Source: CAWDMN01 sp963803155 (GTDB lineage: Bacteria; Acidobacteriota; Terriglobia; Versatilivoradales; Versatilivoraceae). From it: a stretch of DNA of 17,800 nt. Positions 1-7,490 of the stretch are shown one piece after another; the first letter of the stretch is position 1, and each line of letters begins with the position of its first letter. The position numbers and the translations under genes were made by a program. The notes beneath the pieces were generated by a model that saw nothing but the letters and a program-made list of their open reading frames with translations, was not told where the DNA came from and searched no databases. The DNA lies in NCBI GenBank assembly GCA_963803155.1, contig CAWDMN010000035.1, positions 1 to 17,800 on the forward strand, in the 5' to 3' direction.

Positions 1-1
1 G

Positions 2-703
2 ACGGATCAGTTGCTGGTCCAACGCCTGCTGGGATGCAAGTCCCGGCATGATGCCCAAAAGGCCTTGATCCTGGATGCCTCCTTGATTGTCCTGCAGTTT
101 GGTTTTTTCCTCCTTCTGGGACTGTGCTTGTTTGCCTTTTATGGAGGCAGTACTCTCCAGCAGTTGGGCTTGAAGTCTTCCGACGAGATATTCCCAAAAT
201 ACATTGTCGAAAATTTGCCCACAGGACTTGCCGGTCTAGTGGTAGCCGGAGTGCTGGCCTCAGCCATGGGGACCCTCTCTTCTTCGATCAGTTCCTTGGC
301 TTCCGCCACTTATCTGGACCTTTTTAAATCTTCCGCCAAAACTCAGAATCTTTCCGCTCAAAGTGAAATATATTGGTCGCGCGGCTTCACTTTGTTTTGG
401 GGATTGGTTTTGATTGGCGGGGCGCTTCTGTTCACGGATACGCGCAATCCAGTAGTTGAACTAGGGCTAAAGATTGCTTCGTTTACCTATGGCGGTTTGC
501 TGGGAGTCTTCTTCCTCGGACTCTTGTTCCCTCGCGTCAAGCAAAGAGATGCCTATGCCGGTTTCGTCGCCGGGCTGGGAACCATGGTTGCCGTCATTCA
601 GATGACGAAAATTGATTTTACCTGGCATACCTTGATCGGTTGCCTCGCCACTCTGCTGGTGGGCAATCTCTCGGCGGGATTGCGGGAATTGAGCGCCCAT
701 TAG
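2..703 (+). CDS. Sodium:solute symporter (SSS family), C-terminal part
   Basis: This is the C-terminal 233 residues of a sodium-coupled solute transporter in the inner membrane. The reading frame is open to the window edge, and the residues before the first possible start (T-D-Q) already match the conserved SSS stretch 'TDQLLVQRLLG', so the gene begins upstream and the TTG at 11 is not its start. Six hydrophobic segments are visible, roughly at residues 25-50, 75-100, 127-145, 155-177, 185-202 and 208-225. The second contains the family-typical Gly/Ser-rich run (AGVLASAMGTLSSSISSLAS). The full family length is about 500 residues, so roughly half is missing. The substrate cannot be told from this part; SSS members carry sugars, sialic acid, amino acids and carboxylates. 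The stop codon is followed 31 bp later by the small gene at 735, so the two are probably cotranscribed. Confidence 0.9.
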   Translation, partial: TDQLLVQRLLGCKSRHDAQKALILDASLIVLQFGFFLLLGLCLFAFYGGSTLQQLGLKSSDEIFPKYIVENLPTGLAGLVVAGVLASAMGTLSSSISSLASATYLDLFKSSAKTQNLSAQSEIYWSRGFTLFWGLVLIGGALLFTDTRNPVVELGLKIASFTYGGLLGVFFLGLLFPRVKQRDAYAGFVAGLGTMVAVIQMTKIDFTWHTLIGCLATLLVGNLSAGLRELSAH

Positions 704-722
704 CCATTGTGCCTTTGTTCTC

Positions 723-728
723 AGGAGG
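723..728 (+). promoter_or_regulatory. Shine-Dalgarno site that selects GTG 735
   Basis: AGGAGG ends directly against an ATG at 729, leaving no spacer for that codon. The in-frame GTG at 735 lies 6 nt after the site, which is an optimal distance. The start is therefore placed at 735, two codons downstream of the ATG. Confidence 0.6.
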
Positions 729-734
729 ATGATT

Positions 735-1043
735 GTGAAAACGAATTCCGTTGTGATCGTCAGCCTGCACAGTCCCAAGGAAAAAGTGTGGGGAATCCTC
801 GATGAAATTATTGCGGCGGGCGTCACTGTCCGTGGGATCGATGTGAATGGCTTTGAAGAGTGGCTCCATCAGGCGGTTACGGAAGAGCCTATGGGCCTGG
901 CGACCATTTTTTACCCGATGTGCCGGATTGAACGGATTGCCCTGGACGAGTCGATGGGGAACATTCCTTCACTTCTTCAAAACTTTGAAAAGCGCACCAA
1001 TTTGAAACTTTTCGACTATTTGGACCAATTTCATCTCGAATAG
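735..1043 (+). CDS. Conserved-looking small protein of unknown function
   Basis: A 102-residue soluble protein with no signal peptide or membrane segment. The start is taken as GTG 735 because of the consensus AGGAGG at 723-728. The N-terminal third (SVVIVSLHSPKEKVWGILDEIIAAGVTVRGIDV) alternates hydrophobic strand-like and helical stretches, followed by 'FEEWLHQ', then an 'ATIFYPMCRIERIALDES' block and a Phe/Leu-rich C-terminus. From memory this resembles short uncharacterised proteins found in Acidobacteriota genomes, with the same 'PKEK.WG.L..I..AGV..RGI' and 'FPM.R.ERI.LDE' pattern; this needs a search. The strand order and the turn after 'AGVTVRGID' are vaguely like an Sm-fold, but that is speculation. 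It follows the symporter closely on the same strand and may share its transcript. Confidence 0.72.
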   Translation: MKTNSVVIVSLHSPKEKVWGILDEIIAAGVTVRGIDVNGFEEWLHQAVTEEPMGLATIFYPMCRIERIALDESMGNIPSLLQNFEKRTNLKLFDYLDQFHLE

Positions 1044-1098
1044 AATAATTCTCTAGATTCATTGGAGAGTTGTAGCCCAGCTCCGTCCGGACTTGGAG

Positions 1099-1156
1099 GC
1101 GGGATGCCTTCATCCCGCTCTTGGAGTCCAACGTGGGCGGGATGCCTTCATCTCGC
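1099..1156. repeat. Two copies of a GCGGGATG hairpin
   Basis: GCGGGATG-cctt-CATCCCGC at 1099-1118 is a perfect 8-bp stem with a 4-nt loop. A second copy at 1137-1156 keeps the left arm and loop and has one mismatch in the right arm (CATCTCGC). The copies start 38 bp apart. They lie in the convergent gap between the small gene ending at 1043 and the Smr gene ending at 1223, where they could act as RNA hairpins, but neither is followed by a T-tract. Confidence 0.7.
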
Positions 1157-1222
1157 ACGCAAGACACAAGCCGCGGAGTCACCCGCGGTTGTGGTACTCC
1201 GTGTTATTGCGCAATGGGTGCA

Positions 1223-1519
1223 TCATGGGATCAAACAGACGCGGGTTGCCCCCCAGCCTCCGGCTTCAGGTGGAGCGTCCTGAAAGGAAGAGACCAGAGG
1301 GCTTTTTCGCAGCAAAGAGTGGACAATGGCACGCTGTGTCCCCGTTCCCCGGCCGTGAATAATCCGAACCTCCTGAAATCCTCTTTGCCGGCATTGGAAC
1401 AAATACTCCTCTACCACAGCGGGAATATCCCGCGGTGCGAAGGAGTGCAAGTCAATAAAGTCTTCGATGGGCAGCTCTATCTGAAAGTCGTCTGGAAATT
1501 GTTGGTCGTCTTCATCCAT
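1223..1519 (-). CDS. Stand-alone Smr domain protein
   Basis: A 98-residue protein made almost entirely of one Smr domain, the C-terminal nuclease module of MutS2, known to cut nucleic acid (DNA nicking in MutS2, RNA in other members). The visible motifs are 'DLHSFAPRD' (residues 23-31, the LDLHG-like motif with Ser for Gly), 'VRIIHGRGTG' (51-60, the HGxGTG catalytic/binding loop), 'LLRKSPLV' and 'APPEAGGWGATRVCL' at the end. Residues 1-20 are acidic. The length is normal for single-domain Smr proteins. There is an in-frame stop upstream of ATG 1519 and no strong Shine-Dalgarno site. It follows the short minus-strand reading frame at 1555-1719 by 35 bp and is downstream of the transglutaminase operon, though the repeat between them may end that transcript. 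The LHG-to-LHS change is notable and may affect catalysis. Confidence 0.88.
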   Translation of the reverse strand: MDEDDQQFPDDFQIELPIEDFIDLHSFAPRDIPAVVEEYLFQCRQRGFQEVRIIHGRGTGTQRAIVHSLLRKSPLVSSFQDAPPEAGGWGATRVCLIP

Positions 1520-1554
1520 TTTGACAAATCCCGCGCAATGTCATTTTAGAGCGT

Positions 1555-1719
1555 TTAAACGGACTTGTCGGCCAATTCCCAACCGGCAATGGTCTGAAGC
1601 TGCAAATGGGCCGGGTCCCGGACGACATGTTTGATTTTTTTACCGCGGATTAACGCGGATTTGCGCGGATAAAAAAGGAATTCGTGAATTTTTTTTATCT
1701 GCGTTTCATCTGCGTTCAT
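1555..1719 (-). pseudogene. Chimeric 54-codon reading frame, N-half made of repeat
   Basis: ATG at 1719 opens a 54-codon frame ending in TAA at 1555-1557. Its first ~28 codons are translated entirely from the palindromic repeat at 1641-1724. The last ~24 codons (…HVVRDPAHLQLQTIAGWE…ADKSV) lie outside the repeat and look like genuine protein sequence. The simplest reading is the C-terminal remnant of a gene whose 5' part was replaced or displaced by the repeat; a short real protein with a repeat-derived start is the alternative. I do not recognise the family. No convincing ribosome binding site precedes the ATG. Confidence 0.3.
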
Positions 1720-1724
1720 CCATG
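1641..1724. repeat. Palindromic repeat with 10-nt internal period
   Basis: The left arm carries three consecutive 10-mers, taCCGCGGAT, taaCGCGGAT and ttgCGCGGAT (1641-1670), followed by an A6 run. The right arm (1691-1724) reads T8-ATCTGCG-tttc-ATCTGCG-ttcATCC, which is the imperfect reverse complement of the left arm. The centre (1677-1690) is itself AATTC-gt-GAATT. The A and T tracts on each side mean it could terminate transcription in either direction; it lies just beyond the stop of the transglutaminase gene. Repeats of this 'CGCGGATnnaCGCGGAT' type are, from memory, scattered in several environmental phyla. Confidence 0.8.
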
Positions 1725-1830
1725 GCTAAGCAATTACCTCAACGTGGGGTGAGGGCCGTGGGCTTTCGTTTTTTTGATCCGAGTGTTTATTCCCATTTCG
1801 TCGCAATGATCAGAAGGATAGGCAATATAT

Positions 1831-4023
1831 TTACAGATTCTTCGCTTGCAGCGATTGAAGAGTTTTCCAAGCAGCGTCTATCTCTGATTCTTCAGGAGGG
1901 TCCGAGCTGAAGCGGGATTGATTGTAGTGCTGAGTCAAGAAGAGAACCTTCTCCGCCACATCCTGGCCGTCAATTGAATGGGCGAATTCCGTTGGAGTTT
2001 GACTGGGAGATTTCACCATCCCCTTCTTTCGAAGAAGGCGCAGCATTTCCAAGTAAAGCCGGGTCGCCTGTAAAGAAGCTGTTTTCCCTGCCTGATGAGA
2101 CCGCATCCAATGCCATCGAATGACAGGGGCCACTTTGAGAAGGAGCCATGCACCGAGCATGACTCCTGGCAATGTCATCAGAAGAACAAGCTGGTTGCGG
2201 ATGAACCAGCTTTCAAACCAATGGCGTAGATTCTCTTCCCAATTCTGGATCCACTTTTCCCGCGACTGAAGCACCTTCCGGCTTTGAGAGGTCCACCGAA
2301 TGCTGAGTTGTTGAAAATCGTTGAACAGGGACGCCTGCAATGCGTCATCATAGGGTAGAATCCATTGCCCCCAGAAAAGTTCGATGGCATCCCAATAGTT
2401 GGAGAAGGCCTTGGAAAAAAAATTGTGTTCAGGGTTTGCCGTGGATGCGGGCGTGGGATCGTAAGGGGTCCACCCTTTGCCAGTGAGAAAGACCTCCACC
2501 CAGCTGTGGGCGTTAGATCCGCGCACGATGTAGTCTTCTCCCACTTCGTTATATTCTCCGCCCTGAAAACCGTTTACGATCCGGCAAGGGACTTGGAGCA
2601 TCCGGAGCAGCACCACCATGGCTGTCGCAAAATACTCGCAATGGCCACTCTTGCGTTGAAACAGAAACGAGGCCAGGGGTTGTGGGGAACTGATGGCTGC
2701 CTGCTCCAGGGAATAGGAGTAATTTTGCTGAAGATATTTTTCCACCTGGTCCGCTTTCTGCTCGTGGGAATCATCTATGTCGGCAATTTGGCGCGCCAAT
2801 TGGGAGATCCGCGGATCGAGAGTCGGAAGCTGCAAATAAGGTTTGAGATCGGGCAGTGGTGGGGCTGTGGCGATCGAGAATTGCTTGCGATTTTGCCGGA
2901 GATAGGATTCGGCGCGATAAGCCAGGCGCTGGTTGGGATGCAGCCGGGCTTGGATGGAATCGTCAAGAGGATCGAAGCTGAGGGGCGAAAGACGGCCTTC
3001 CAGGTTTAAGATTTGATCAAGGGTAAAAATAAACATCGTGCCGCTGGGCTCCATCAAAACCTGATAACTGAGCCTTTCTCCGGGGACTTCTGGATTCCGC
3101 AGATGAAAGTTCCTCGAGACGGGGAAATACCGCCGTTTTTCGGCTGTCTGTTTGGACCAATTTCTCCCGTCAAAATTGTCCAGGGCCACCCCGCGCCACT
3201 TCAAGCTTTCAACGCCTTTGAATGGATGGGCAAATTGGATTCGCATGACTACGGAAGAATCCAATTGGATTTTGCCGATGCCGCCGAGTTGAATCCGGTC
3301 GTTGAATCCGGTCAGCGTGGAGTAGCGGTTTTGCACGCGGCTGAAATACCCGGACCCAAACCGGGGGAGTCCAAAGAAAAATAGAGTTCCCCCGAGGACG
3401 ATAGCCGCCAAAGCGCACGCGGAAAGGACGTAGACAGCTTTTATCAGCTGTTTTTGCCGTGATGGGTCAATAATGATTCTCGTTGGTTTGACCGAGGTGA
3501 GGGCGCCGGTCTTCTCCCGTTCCGCCGTCGACAGGGCCTGGGCACGCTTGATTTCGAAGCTGATCAGAGTGGCCAGACAACAGAGGAGAAAAGTCAGGAA
3601 TCCGGCGAGAAACGAAAAATTGATGGTAAGGGAAGAGGCCGCCAGAACGAGGAGAAAGGAGAGCAGGATGATTTGATAATAATCCCGATCTTCTTTTTGC
3701 TGGAAAATCTTCAAGAGGAGCATCGCCAGAATCAGGTGCAACGTCGCTGGAATGAAGGAATGGGACCAGACAAATATATCCAGCAAAAACAAAGGCAAAT
3801 AGAACCAGCTTGCGACGTTGACTTGGCGGGTCGTCAACCGTCGGAAACGATTCGTTTGCAATAGAATCGCAAGAACATAAGCAAGGGAGAAAATGAAGAA
3901 TGGCAAAAGGGAGATCTGGCCGGCCAGAACCAGCATCCCGAAGGCAATTCCAACCAGCGCTTGTATCTGCCGGTCAAAAAAGGCATCAAACCAACTTGCC
4001 GCAATATGTTCTGAGATGCTCAT
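1831..4023 (-). CDS. TgpA-type membrane transglutaminase (DUF3488/transglutaminase-like)
   Basis: A 730-residue inner-membrane protein with a periplasmic papain-like transglutaminase domain. The N-terminal region (about residues 22-220) holds five to six hydrophobic segments, as in DUF3488/TgpA. A beta-rich region follows (225-390). The transglutaminase core spans about 410-530, and the Cys-His-Asp triad is intact: Cys462 in 'KSGHCEYFATAM', His506 in 'SNAHSWVEV' and Asp522 in 'YDPTP'. A further membrane segment (612-630) precedes a cytoplasmic helical DUF4129-like tail (650-730). Length and order match TgpA family proteins. Its substrate is unknown; members may cross-link or cleave envelope proteins. 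The start ATG overlaps the DUF58 stop as ATGA (4020-4023), so translation is probably coupled, and no separate Shine-Dalgarno site is seen. It is third in the MoxR-DUF58-TgpA operon. Confidence 0.95.
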   Translation of the reverse strand: MSISEHIAASWFDAFFDRQIQALVGIAFGMLVLAGQISLLPFFIFSLAYVLAILLQTNRFRRLTTRQVNVASWFYLPLFLLDIFVWSHSFIPATLHLILAMLLLKIFQQKEDRDYYQIILLSFLLVLAASSLTINFSFLAGFLTFLLCCLATLISFEIKRAQALSTAEREKTGALTSVKPTRIIIDPSRQKQLIKAVYVLSACALAAIVLGGTLFFFGLPRFGSGYFSRVQNRYSTLTGFNDRIQLGGIGKIQLDSSVVMRIQFAHPFKGVESLKWRGVALDNFDGRNWSKQTAEKRRYFPVSRNFHLRNPEVPGERLSYQVLMEPSGTMFIFTLDQILNLEGRLSPLSFDPLDDSIQARLHPNQRLAYRAESYLRQNRKQFSIATAPPLPDLKPYLQLPTLDPRISQLARQIADIDDSHEQKADQVEKYLQQNYSYSLEQAAISSPQPLASFLFQRKSGHCEYFATAMVVLLRMLQVPCRIVNGFQGGEYNEVGEDYIVRGSNAHSWVEVFLTGKGWTPYDPTPASTANPEHNFFSKAFSNYWDAIELFWGQWILPYDDALQASLFNDFQQLSIRWTSQSRKVLQSREKWIQNWEENLRHWFESWFIRNQLVLLMTLPGVMLGAWLLLKVAPVIRWHWMRSHQAGKTASLQATRLYLEMLRLLRKKGMVKSPSQTPTEFAHSIDGQDVAEKVLFLTQHYNQSRFSSDPPEESEIDAAWKTLQSLQAKNL

Positions 4024-5360
4024 TTTTTATCGATGGCCCATTCTTGCGCCGATGGCGCCAATTCCCGGATAAATACAACATGTGCGCTGTTCCATATCGG
4101 AGTGGGAATCACCCCCCGGGAACGGGCCGTGAAAATGATTTTGAAGGATTCCTCCAAAATGAGCTGGTCAGGGAAATTTTCCCCATTGCGGCCCGGTTCG
4201 ATGGTTGCCAGGATTCTTAGAGCTTCGATCAGGCCGTGGTCATCGGCGGCAAAGCGCGTGGATGAGGCCGCTGTCCAAAGCCGGATTTCGCTATCCATTT
4301 CGTGGAAATGGCGGGCCGCATTGGCGCAAAGGCGCACCGCACCTTCAAAGGCCGTCCGATGCCGGCCCTCGTCGAAATCGGGGAAAAAGTTGTCAAAGAC
4401 GAAACAGCATTTGCGCTCGTCTTCCCGTGTGAATTCCCGGATTTTCATTTGCCCGGTCTTCGCGGTGGCGCGCCAATCGATGAATCGCGCATTATCCCCC
4501 CCCGAGTAATCACGAATCGAGTAAAGGTCGGATCCCTCACCGCGTAGCCAGCTTTCAAAAGCGCCGGAAAGGAGTGGAAGAGTTTCATAGAATTCCTCCG
4601 GCGATTCGCGTTCTGGCAGCACGATAACTTCCTGCCGAGTTGCCGGGACTTTCGTGCGTTGCACGAAGCCAAAGGGAAAAGAGGAGAGTAGATGAATTTG
4701 GTTGAATTGGTAAAGGCCGCGCCGGGGGAAGGTCACATGGATTCGGTTGTGAATGCGACTCTTGGCCGGGAGATAAGGGAAATAGACCGGATGAAAAATT
4801 GCATGTGCCATCTCGTCATCACCCGGGGGGGATTTCGCCAGGATTGAAAAAACCGGAATCCATCGTTTCAAATTATGCAGGTGAATCAACAGCGGGACAT
4901 CCTGCCGAGCGTCGATATTAGGGGGGAAATCCAAGTGGATGTCCAGAGCCGATAAATTCATTCGGGAAATCATCCCGGAGACCACCAGAGTTGCCAGAGC
5001 CGCGGAAAAAACGATGAAGAGCAGGTTGTTGTTGGTGTTGAAAGCGGCCAGTCCGACTATGATCAAAGTGATGAGATAACCCCAGCCTTCTCCGGTAATG
5101 TGGAATGAGAACCGCCGCACTTCCAAGCGAGCGCTCCGAAAAAGGGCGGGCACGACAGTAAATGCGGCGATAGCGGCCAGCAACAACGACAGTGCGGTCG
5201 ATGCGACCGTCGTGCCCAATTGGCCCCGATGCGCGAAATAGGAGGATGCCATGGCCGCACCCAAGGCTGAGAACACCACCGCCGCGCCTAGCAAGGCATT
5301 GCGCACTTCCCGCCAAGTGAAGTTCCAAAGGAACCGGGGATTTAACGAAGAAGTATTCAT
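4020..5360 (-). CDS. DUF58 domain membrane protein (MoxR partner)
   Basis: A 446-residue protein counted from ATG 5360. It has two hydrophobic hairpins (about residues 20-73 and 94-132), a beta-rich middle, and the DUF58 core at about 277-310 with the signature 'SDLYSIRDYSGGDNARFIDW' followed by 'RATAKTGQMKIREF'. A vWA-like fold follows ('FVFDNFF'), consistent with the family. DUF58 proteins are encoded next to MoxR ATPases and are thought to be their targets or adaptors in envelope or complex assembly. The frame is also open to a GTG at 5384, adding eight residues (MRSENSSS). That GTG lies at the edge of the inverted repeat 5376-5408, so I prefer ATG 5360; neither start has a clear Shine-Dalgarno site. 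The end overlaps the transglutaminase start by 4 bp. Confidence 0.92.
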   Translation of the reverse strand: MNTSSLNPRFLWNFTWREVRNALLGAAVVFSALGAAMASSYFAHRGQLGTTVASTALSLLLAAIAAFTVVPALFRSARLEVRRFSFHITGEGWGYLITLIIVGLAAFNTNNNLLFIVFSAALATLVVSGMISRMNLSALDIHLDFPPNIDARQDVPLLIHLHNLKRWIPVFSILAKSPPGDDEMAHAIFHPVYFPYLPAKSRIHNRIHVTFPRRGLYQFNQIHLLSSFPFGFVQRTKVPATRQEVIVLPERESPEEFYETLPLLSGAFESWLRGEGSDLYSIRDYSGGDNARFIDWRATAKTGQMKIREFTREDERKCCFVFDNFFPDFDEGRHRTAFEGAVRLCANAARHFHEMDSEIRLWTAASSTRFAADDHGLIEALRILATIEPGRNGENFPDQLILEESFKIIFTARSRGVIPTPIWNSAHVVFIRELAPSAQEWAIDKK

Positions 5361-5375
5361 TGAAGAAGAGTTCTC

Positions 5376-5408
5376 AGACCTCACAAGTCTTGCAGACCCA
5401 TGAGGTCT
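5376..5408. repeat. 8-bp inverted repeat between moxR and the DUF58 gene
   Basis: AGACCTCA (5376-5383) and TGAGGTCT (5401-5408) pair perfectly around a 17-nt loop. In the transcript the hairpin forms right after the moxR stop and about 15 nt before ATG 5360. It could adjust downstream translation or protect the upstream message, or be a small inserted repeat: AGACC/GGTCT motifs also occur inside the loop. Confidence 0.6.
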
Positions 5409-5409
5409 C

Positions 5410-6372
5410 TTAGAGGGGTACTTCGACGGTGTCGAGTATTTCCCGCAAAATCATCTCAGCCTCGTAATTTCGCTTAAGCGTCGAGGCAAAGCGGTTGTTG
5501 ATTACCAAGCGATGGGCCAAAACCGCGGATGTCATAAATTTAATATCGTCGGGAAGGCAATAATCGCGCCCCATAAGGCAGGCGCGAGCTTGCGCGGCCC
5601 GGATCAGGGCCAGATATCCGCGCGGACTGACTCCTAGCGTCAAAAGTTCGGATGTGCGGGTCTTCTCGACGATGCCGTGAGCATAATCCAATAGAGCTTC
5701 ATCCACGCGAATAGACCTAACCACCTCCTGAATCCTGAGCACATCTTCGCCTTCCAAAACGGGACGGATCTTTTCAAGGGGATGCTGCTGGTTCTGACTA
5801 TGGAAAATTTCTTTTTCCGCTTCAGCCTCGGGGTAGCCGATCCGGATCCGCAGCAGAAAACGGTCCAGCTGCGATTCCGGCAAAGGATAGGTGCCGTGAT
5901 GCTCGATGGGATTTTGAGTGGCGAGGACCAAGAACGGCTTGGGCAGAGGATATGTTTCCTGGTCAACGGTTACGTGACCTTCACTCATGGCTTCCAGCAG
6001 AGCACTCTGGGTTTTGGGGGTGGTGCGGTTGATTTCATCCGCCAACAATACATTGGCAAACACCGGGCCGGGTTTGAATTCAAAATTTCCCTTGGACTGG
6101 TCATAAATAGTGACCCCGATGATGTCGGATGGGAGGAGATCGCTCGTGAATTGAATTCGATGAAATTGGCAATTCAATGCGAGGGCCAAGGCATGCGCGA
6201 GCGTGGTTTTGCCCACGCCGGGAACATCTTCCACCAGCAGATGACCGCCGGCGAACAGGGCCACCAGTGCCTGTTGAATGACTTCCGGTTTCCCTTTGAT
6301 GGCCGTTTCAATGGCCTGCTGAAGGTGATGGATTCGATTGCTGTCTTCCTTCAGGAGCAAGTTAAACCTCAT
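5410..6372 (-). CDS. MoxR-family AAA+ ATPase
   Basis: A 320-residue cytoplasmic ATPase, normal length for the MoxR family (AAA_3 plus AAA lid). Visible motifs are Walker A 'EDVPGVGKTT' (Lys55), Walker B 'VLLADEINR' (Asp112, Glu113) running into 'TTPKTQSALLEAMSEGHVTV' (MoxR signature), sensor 1 'LVLATQNP' (Asn154), 'PLPESQLDRFL' (arginine finger region) and sensor 2 'LGVSPRG' in the lid. MoxR proteins act as chaperone-like remodelers, usually of partners encoded next door. Here DUF58 and TgpA follow on the same strand, the commonest arrangement. It is the first gene of the operon. ATG 6372 has no strong ribosome binding site, and a possible extended -10 promoter lies about 170 bp upstream. Confidence 0.96.
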   Translation of the reverse strand: MRFNLLLKEDSNRIHHLQQAIETAIKGKPEVIQQALVALFAGGHLLVEDVPGVGKTTLAHALALALNCQFHRIQFTSDLLPSDIIGVTIYDQSKGNFEFKPGPVFANVLLADEINRTTPKTQSALLEAMSEGHVTVDQETYPLPKPFLVLATQNPIEHHGTYPLPESQLDRFLLRIRIGYPEAEAEKEIFHSQNQQHPLEKIRPVLEGEDVLRIQEVVRSIRVDEALLDYAHGIVEKTRTSELLTLGVSPRGYLALIRAAQARACLMGRDYCLPDDIKFMTSAVLAHRLVINNRFASTLKRNYEAEMILREILDTVEVPL

Positions 6373-6538
6373 TTTTCAGGAGAATGGCGAGGGAGCCTTC
6401 GTCTTAATTCGTTTTAAACAGGGAAGATTCATCTGAACCATTCTCGATTAGCTTCATTTTTGATGATGAGTCTGCACCAAATTCGGCGGGCCACTCGAGC
6501 AAATCCGGGCTGCACGGTCTTGGCCCTTTGCCCCAATT

Positions 6539-6547
6539 ATCATAGCA
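6539..6547 (-). promoter_or_regulatory. Possible extended -10 promoter of the moxR operon
   Basis: On the minus strand the sequence reads TGC-TATGAT (extended -10: TGn plus a TATAAT-like hexamer) with a poor -35, which extended -10 promoters tolerate. It is the best promoter-like site I found in the 746-bp gap upstream of moxR and would give a leader of about 160 nt. Confidence 0.3.
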
Positions 6548-6585
6548 CTCTTAAATTTCGGGTGTATTTCAAAAAACATTAGAGA

Positions 6586-6890
6586 TTGAAATCCCCCAAC
6601 TTCGGATTCACCCGGTTAATCCATCAAGCTCTTCTTTTACCACGAAGGCATCGAGGAGCAGGAAGAGGGAGCGGTTGTCTATCAAAAAAATCGCGACTAC
6701 TCAGGACAACTTGTTTTTTGGAATCGGAATCGCAATTGAATTTTCGATGCCGATGGAAGCCAATCTGATCCCTCGCCTCATCGATACCGATTCCAAGCCC
6801 GATTCCGAATCTGGCCCAGGATGGAAAATCCCACCTGAGAAGTTACAAGATTTCTATTCTCCGTATTCTTCGTGCACTTCGTGGTGACTC
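6586..6890. repeat. Repeat-derived intergenic stretch
   Basis: Two nested degenerate inverted repeats are visible. The outer pair is ACCACGAAGgCAtCGAgGA (6639-6657) and its near reverse complement TTCTTCGTGcACTTCGTGGT (6866-6885), matching the widespread 'CCACGAAGnnCACGAAG' intergenic motif. The inner pair is a GGAATCGGAATCGCAAT run (6720-6736) facing CGATaCCGATTCCaagcccGATTCCGAAT (starting at 6782), built from 6-nt GATTCC/GGAATC units. Frames open across it have no ribosome binding site and no protein-like composition. The rest of the gap, 6373-6585 and 6891-6974, shows nothing beyond the possible promoters. Confidence 0.5.
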
Positions 6891-6974
6891 ATGTTTGGCT
6901 TTCGTACGGCAAGGGGGAGGTCCACTTTCCTCTTCTTCTATTTTCGGGGCGCGCACTCTTGAATGTTTGGTTTT

Positions 6975-7005
6975 TTGTTTTGTGGAATATCAAATAGGGT
7001 ATAAT
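6975..7005 (+). promoter_or_regulatory. Possible sigma-70 promoter of the Rho_N-like gene
   Basis: TATAAT at 7000-7005 is a perfect -10 hexamer. The best upstream match is TTGTTT at 6975-6980 with a 19-nt spacer, a weak -35. Transcription would start near 7012 and give a leader of about 107 nt before ATG 7119. Confidence 0.45.
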
Positions 7006-7118
7006 TTCCGCGTCCAGAATTTTAAATTGCTGCTGAACACCAGTTTTGTCGTTCAAGTGGAATCAAGACCCAATCCAGATCAGGGCAGTTGATTAATCCG
7101 AATGGAGGAGAGAGACGA

Positions 7119-7442
7119 ATGGCCTACACCTTCCACGAACTGAAGGAGAAGAACCTGGTTCAATTGCGCGAAATGGCGGCAGGGATTCAGCATGAAGCTC
7201 TTCAGGGTTACACACAATTAAACAAAGAGCATCTATTGGTGCAGTTGTGCAAAGCGCTGAATATTGACACGCACGAGCATCACAAAGTGGTCGGGATCGA
7301 AAAGACTACGGTAAAAAAACAGATCAGAGAGCTCAAATCAAAAAGGGATGAGGCTCTCGTGGCACACGATTCCCAGAAGCTGAAAGAAATCCGCCGAAAA
7401 ATTCATGGGCTCAAGCGGCAGATCCATCGCGCCACGATTTGA
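7119..7442 (+). CDS. Small basic Rho_N-like / helical protein
   Basis: A 107-residue protein. The start is ATG 7119, preceded by GGAGGAG at 7104-7110 with an 8-nt spacer; the frame is open further upstream (to a TTG at 7089), but that codon has no such site. Residues 5-50 (ELKEKNLVQLREMAAGIQ… and LNKEHLLVQLCKALNI) resemble the helix-extended-loop-helix Rho_N/SAP-like fold that binds nucleic acid. After a His-rich turn (THEHHK) the C-terminal half is a highly charged helical region rich in Lys and Arg (KKQIRELKSKRDEAL… KEIRRKIHGLKRQIHRATI), likely a coiled coil or RNA/DNA contact surface. It is monocistronic in this window. A nucleic-acid-binding or ribosome-associated role is plausible; no specific function is assigned. 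Confidence 0.82.
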   Translation: MAYTFHELKEKNLVQLREMAAGIQHEALQGYTQLNKEHLLVQLCKALNIDTHEHHKVVGIEKTTVKKQIRELKSKRDEALVAHDSQKLKEIRRKIHGLKRQIHRATI

Positions 7443-7490
7443 TGTTTTGACTCCACTCAGGAATTCGGCGGTTGAACAAGGTAATTGAAC

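Noticed and set aside
1099..1156. Start of a CRISPR array (regular short repeats)
   Set aside because: Only two copies of a palindrome, with an 18-nt gap, no array continuation and no cas genes.
1121..1549. A plus-strand frame of 142 codons across the twin hairpins and the Smr gene
   Set aside because: Antisense to the clear Smr domain and partly built from repeats.
2365..3009. A 214-codon plus-strand frame inside the transglutaminase gene
   Set aside because: Antisense to a gene with an intact catalytic triad and full family length; no start signals.
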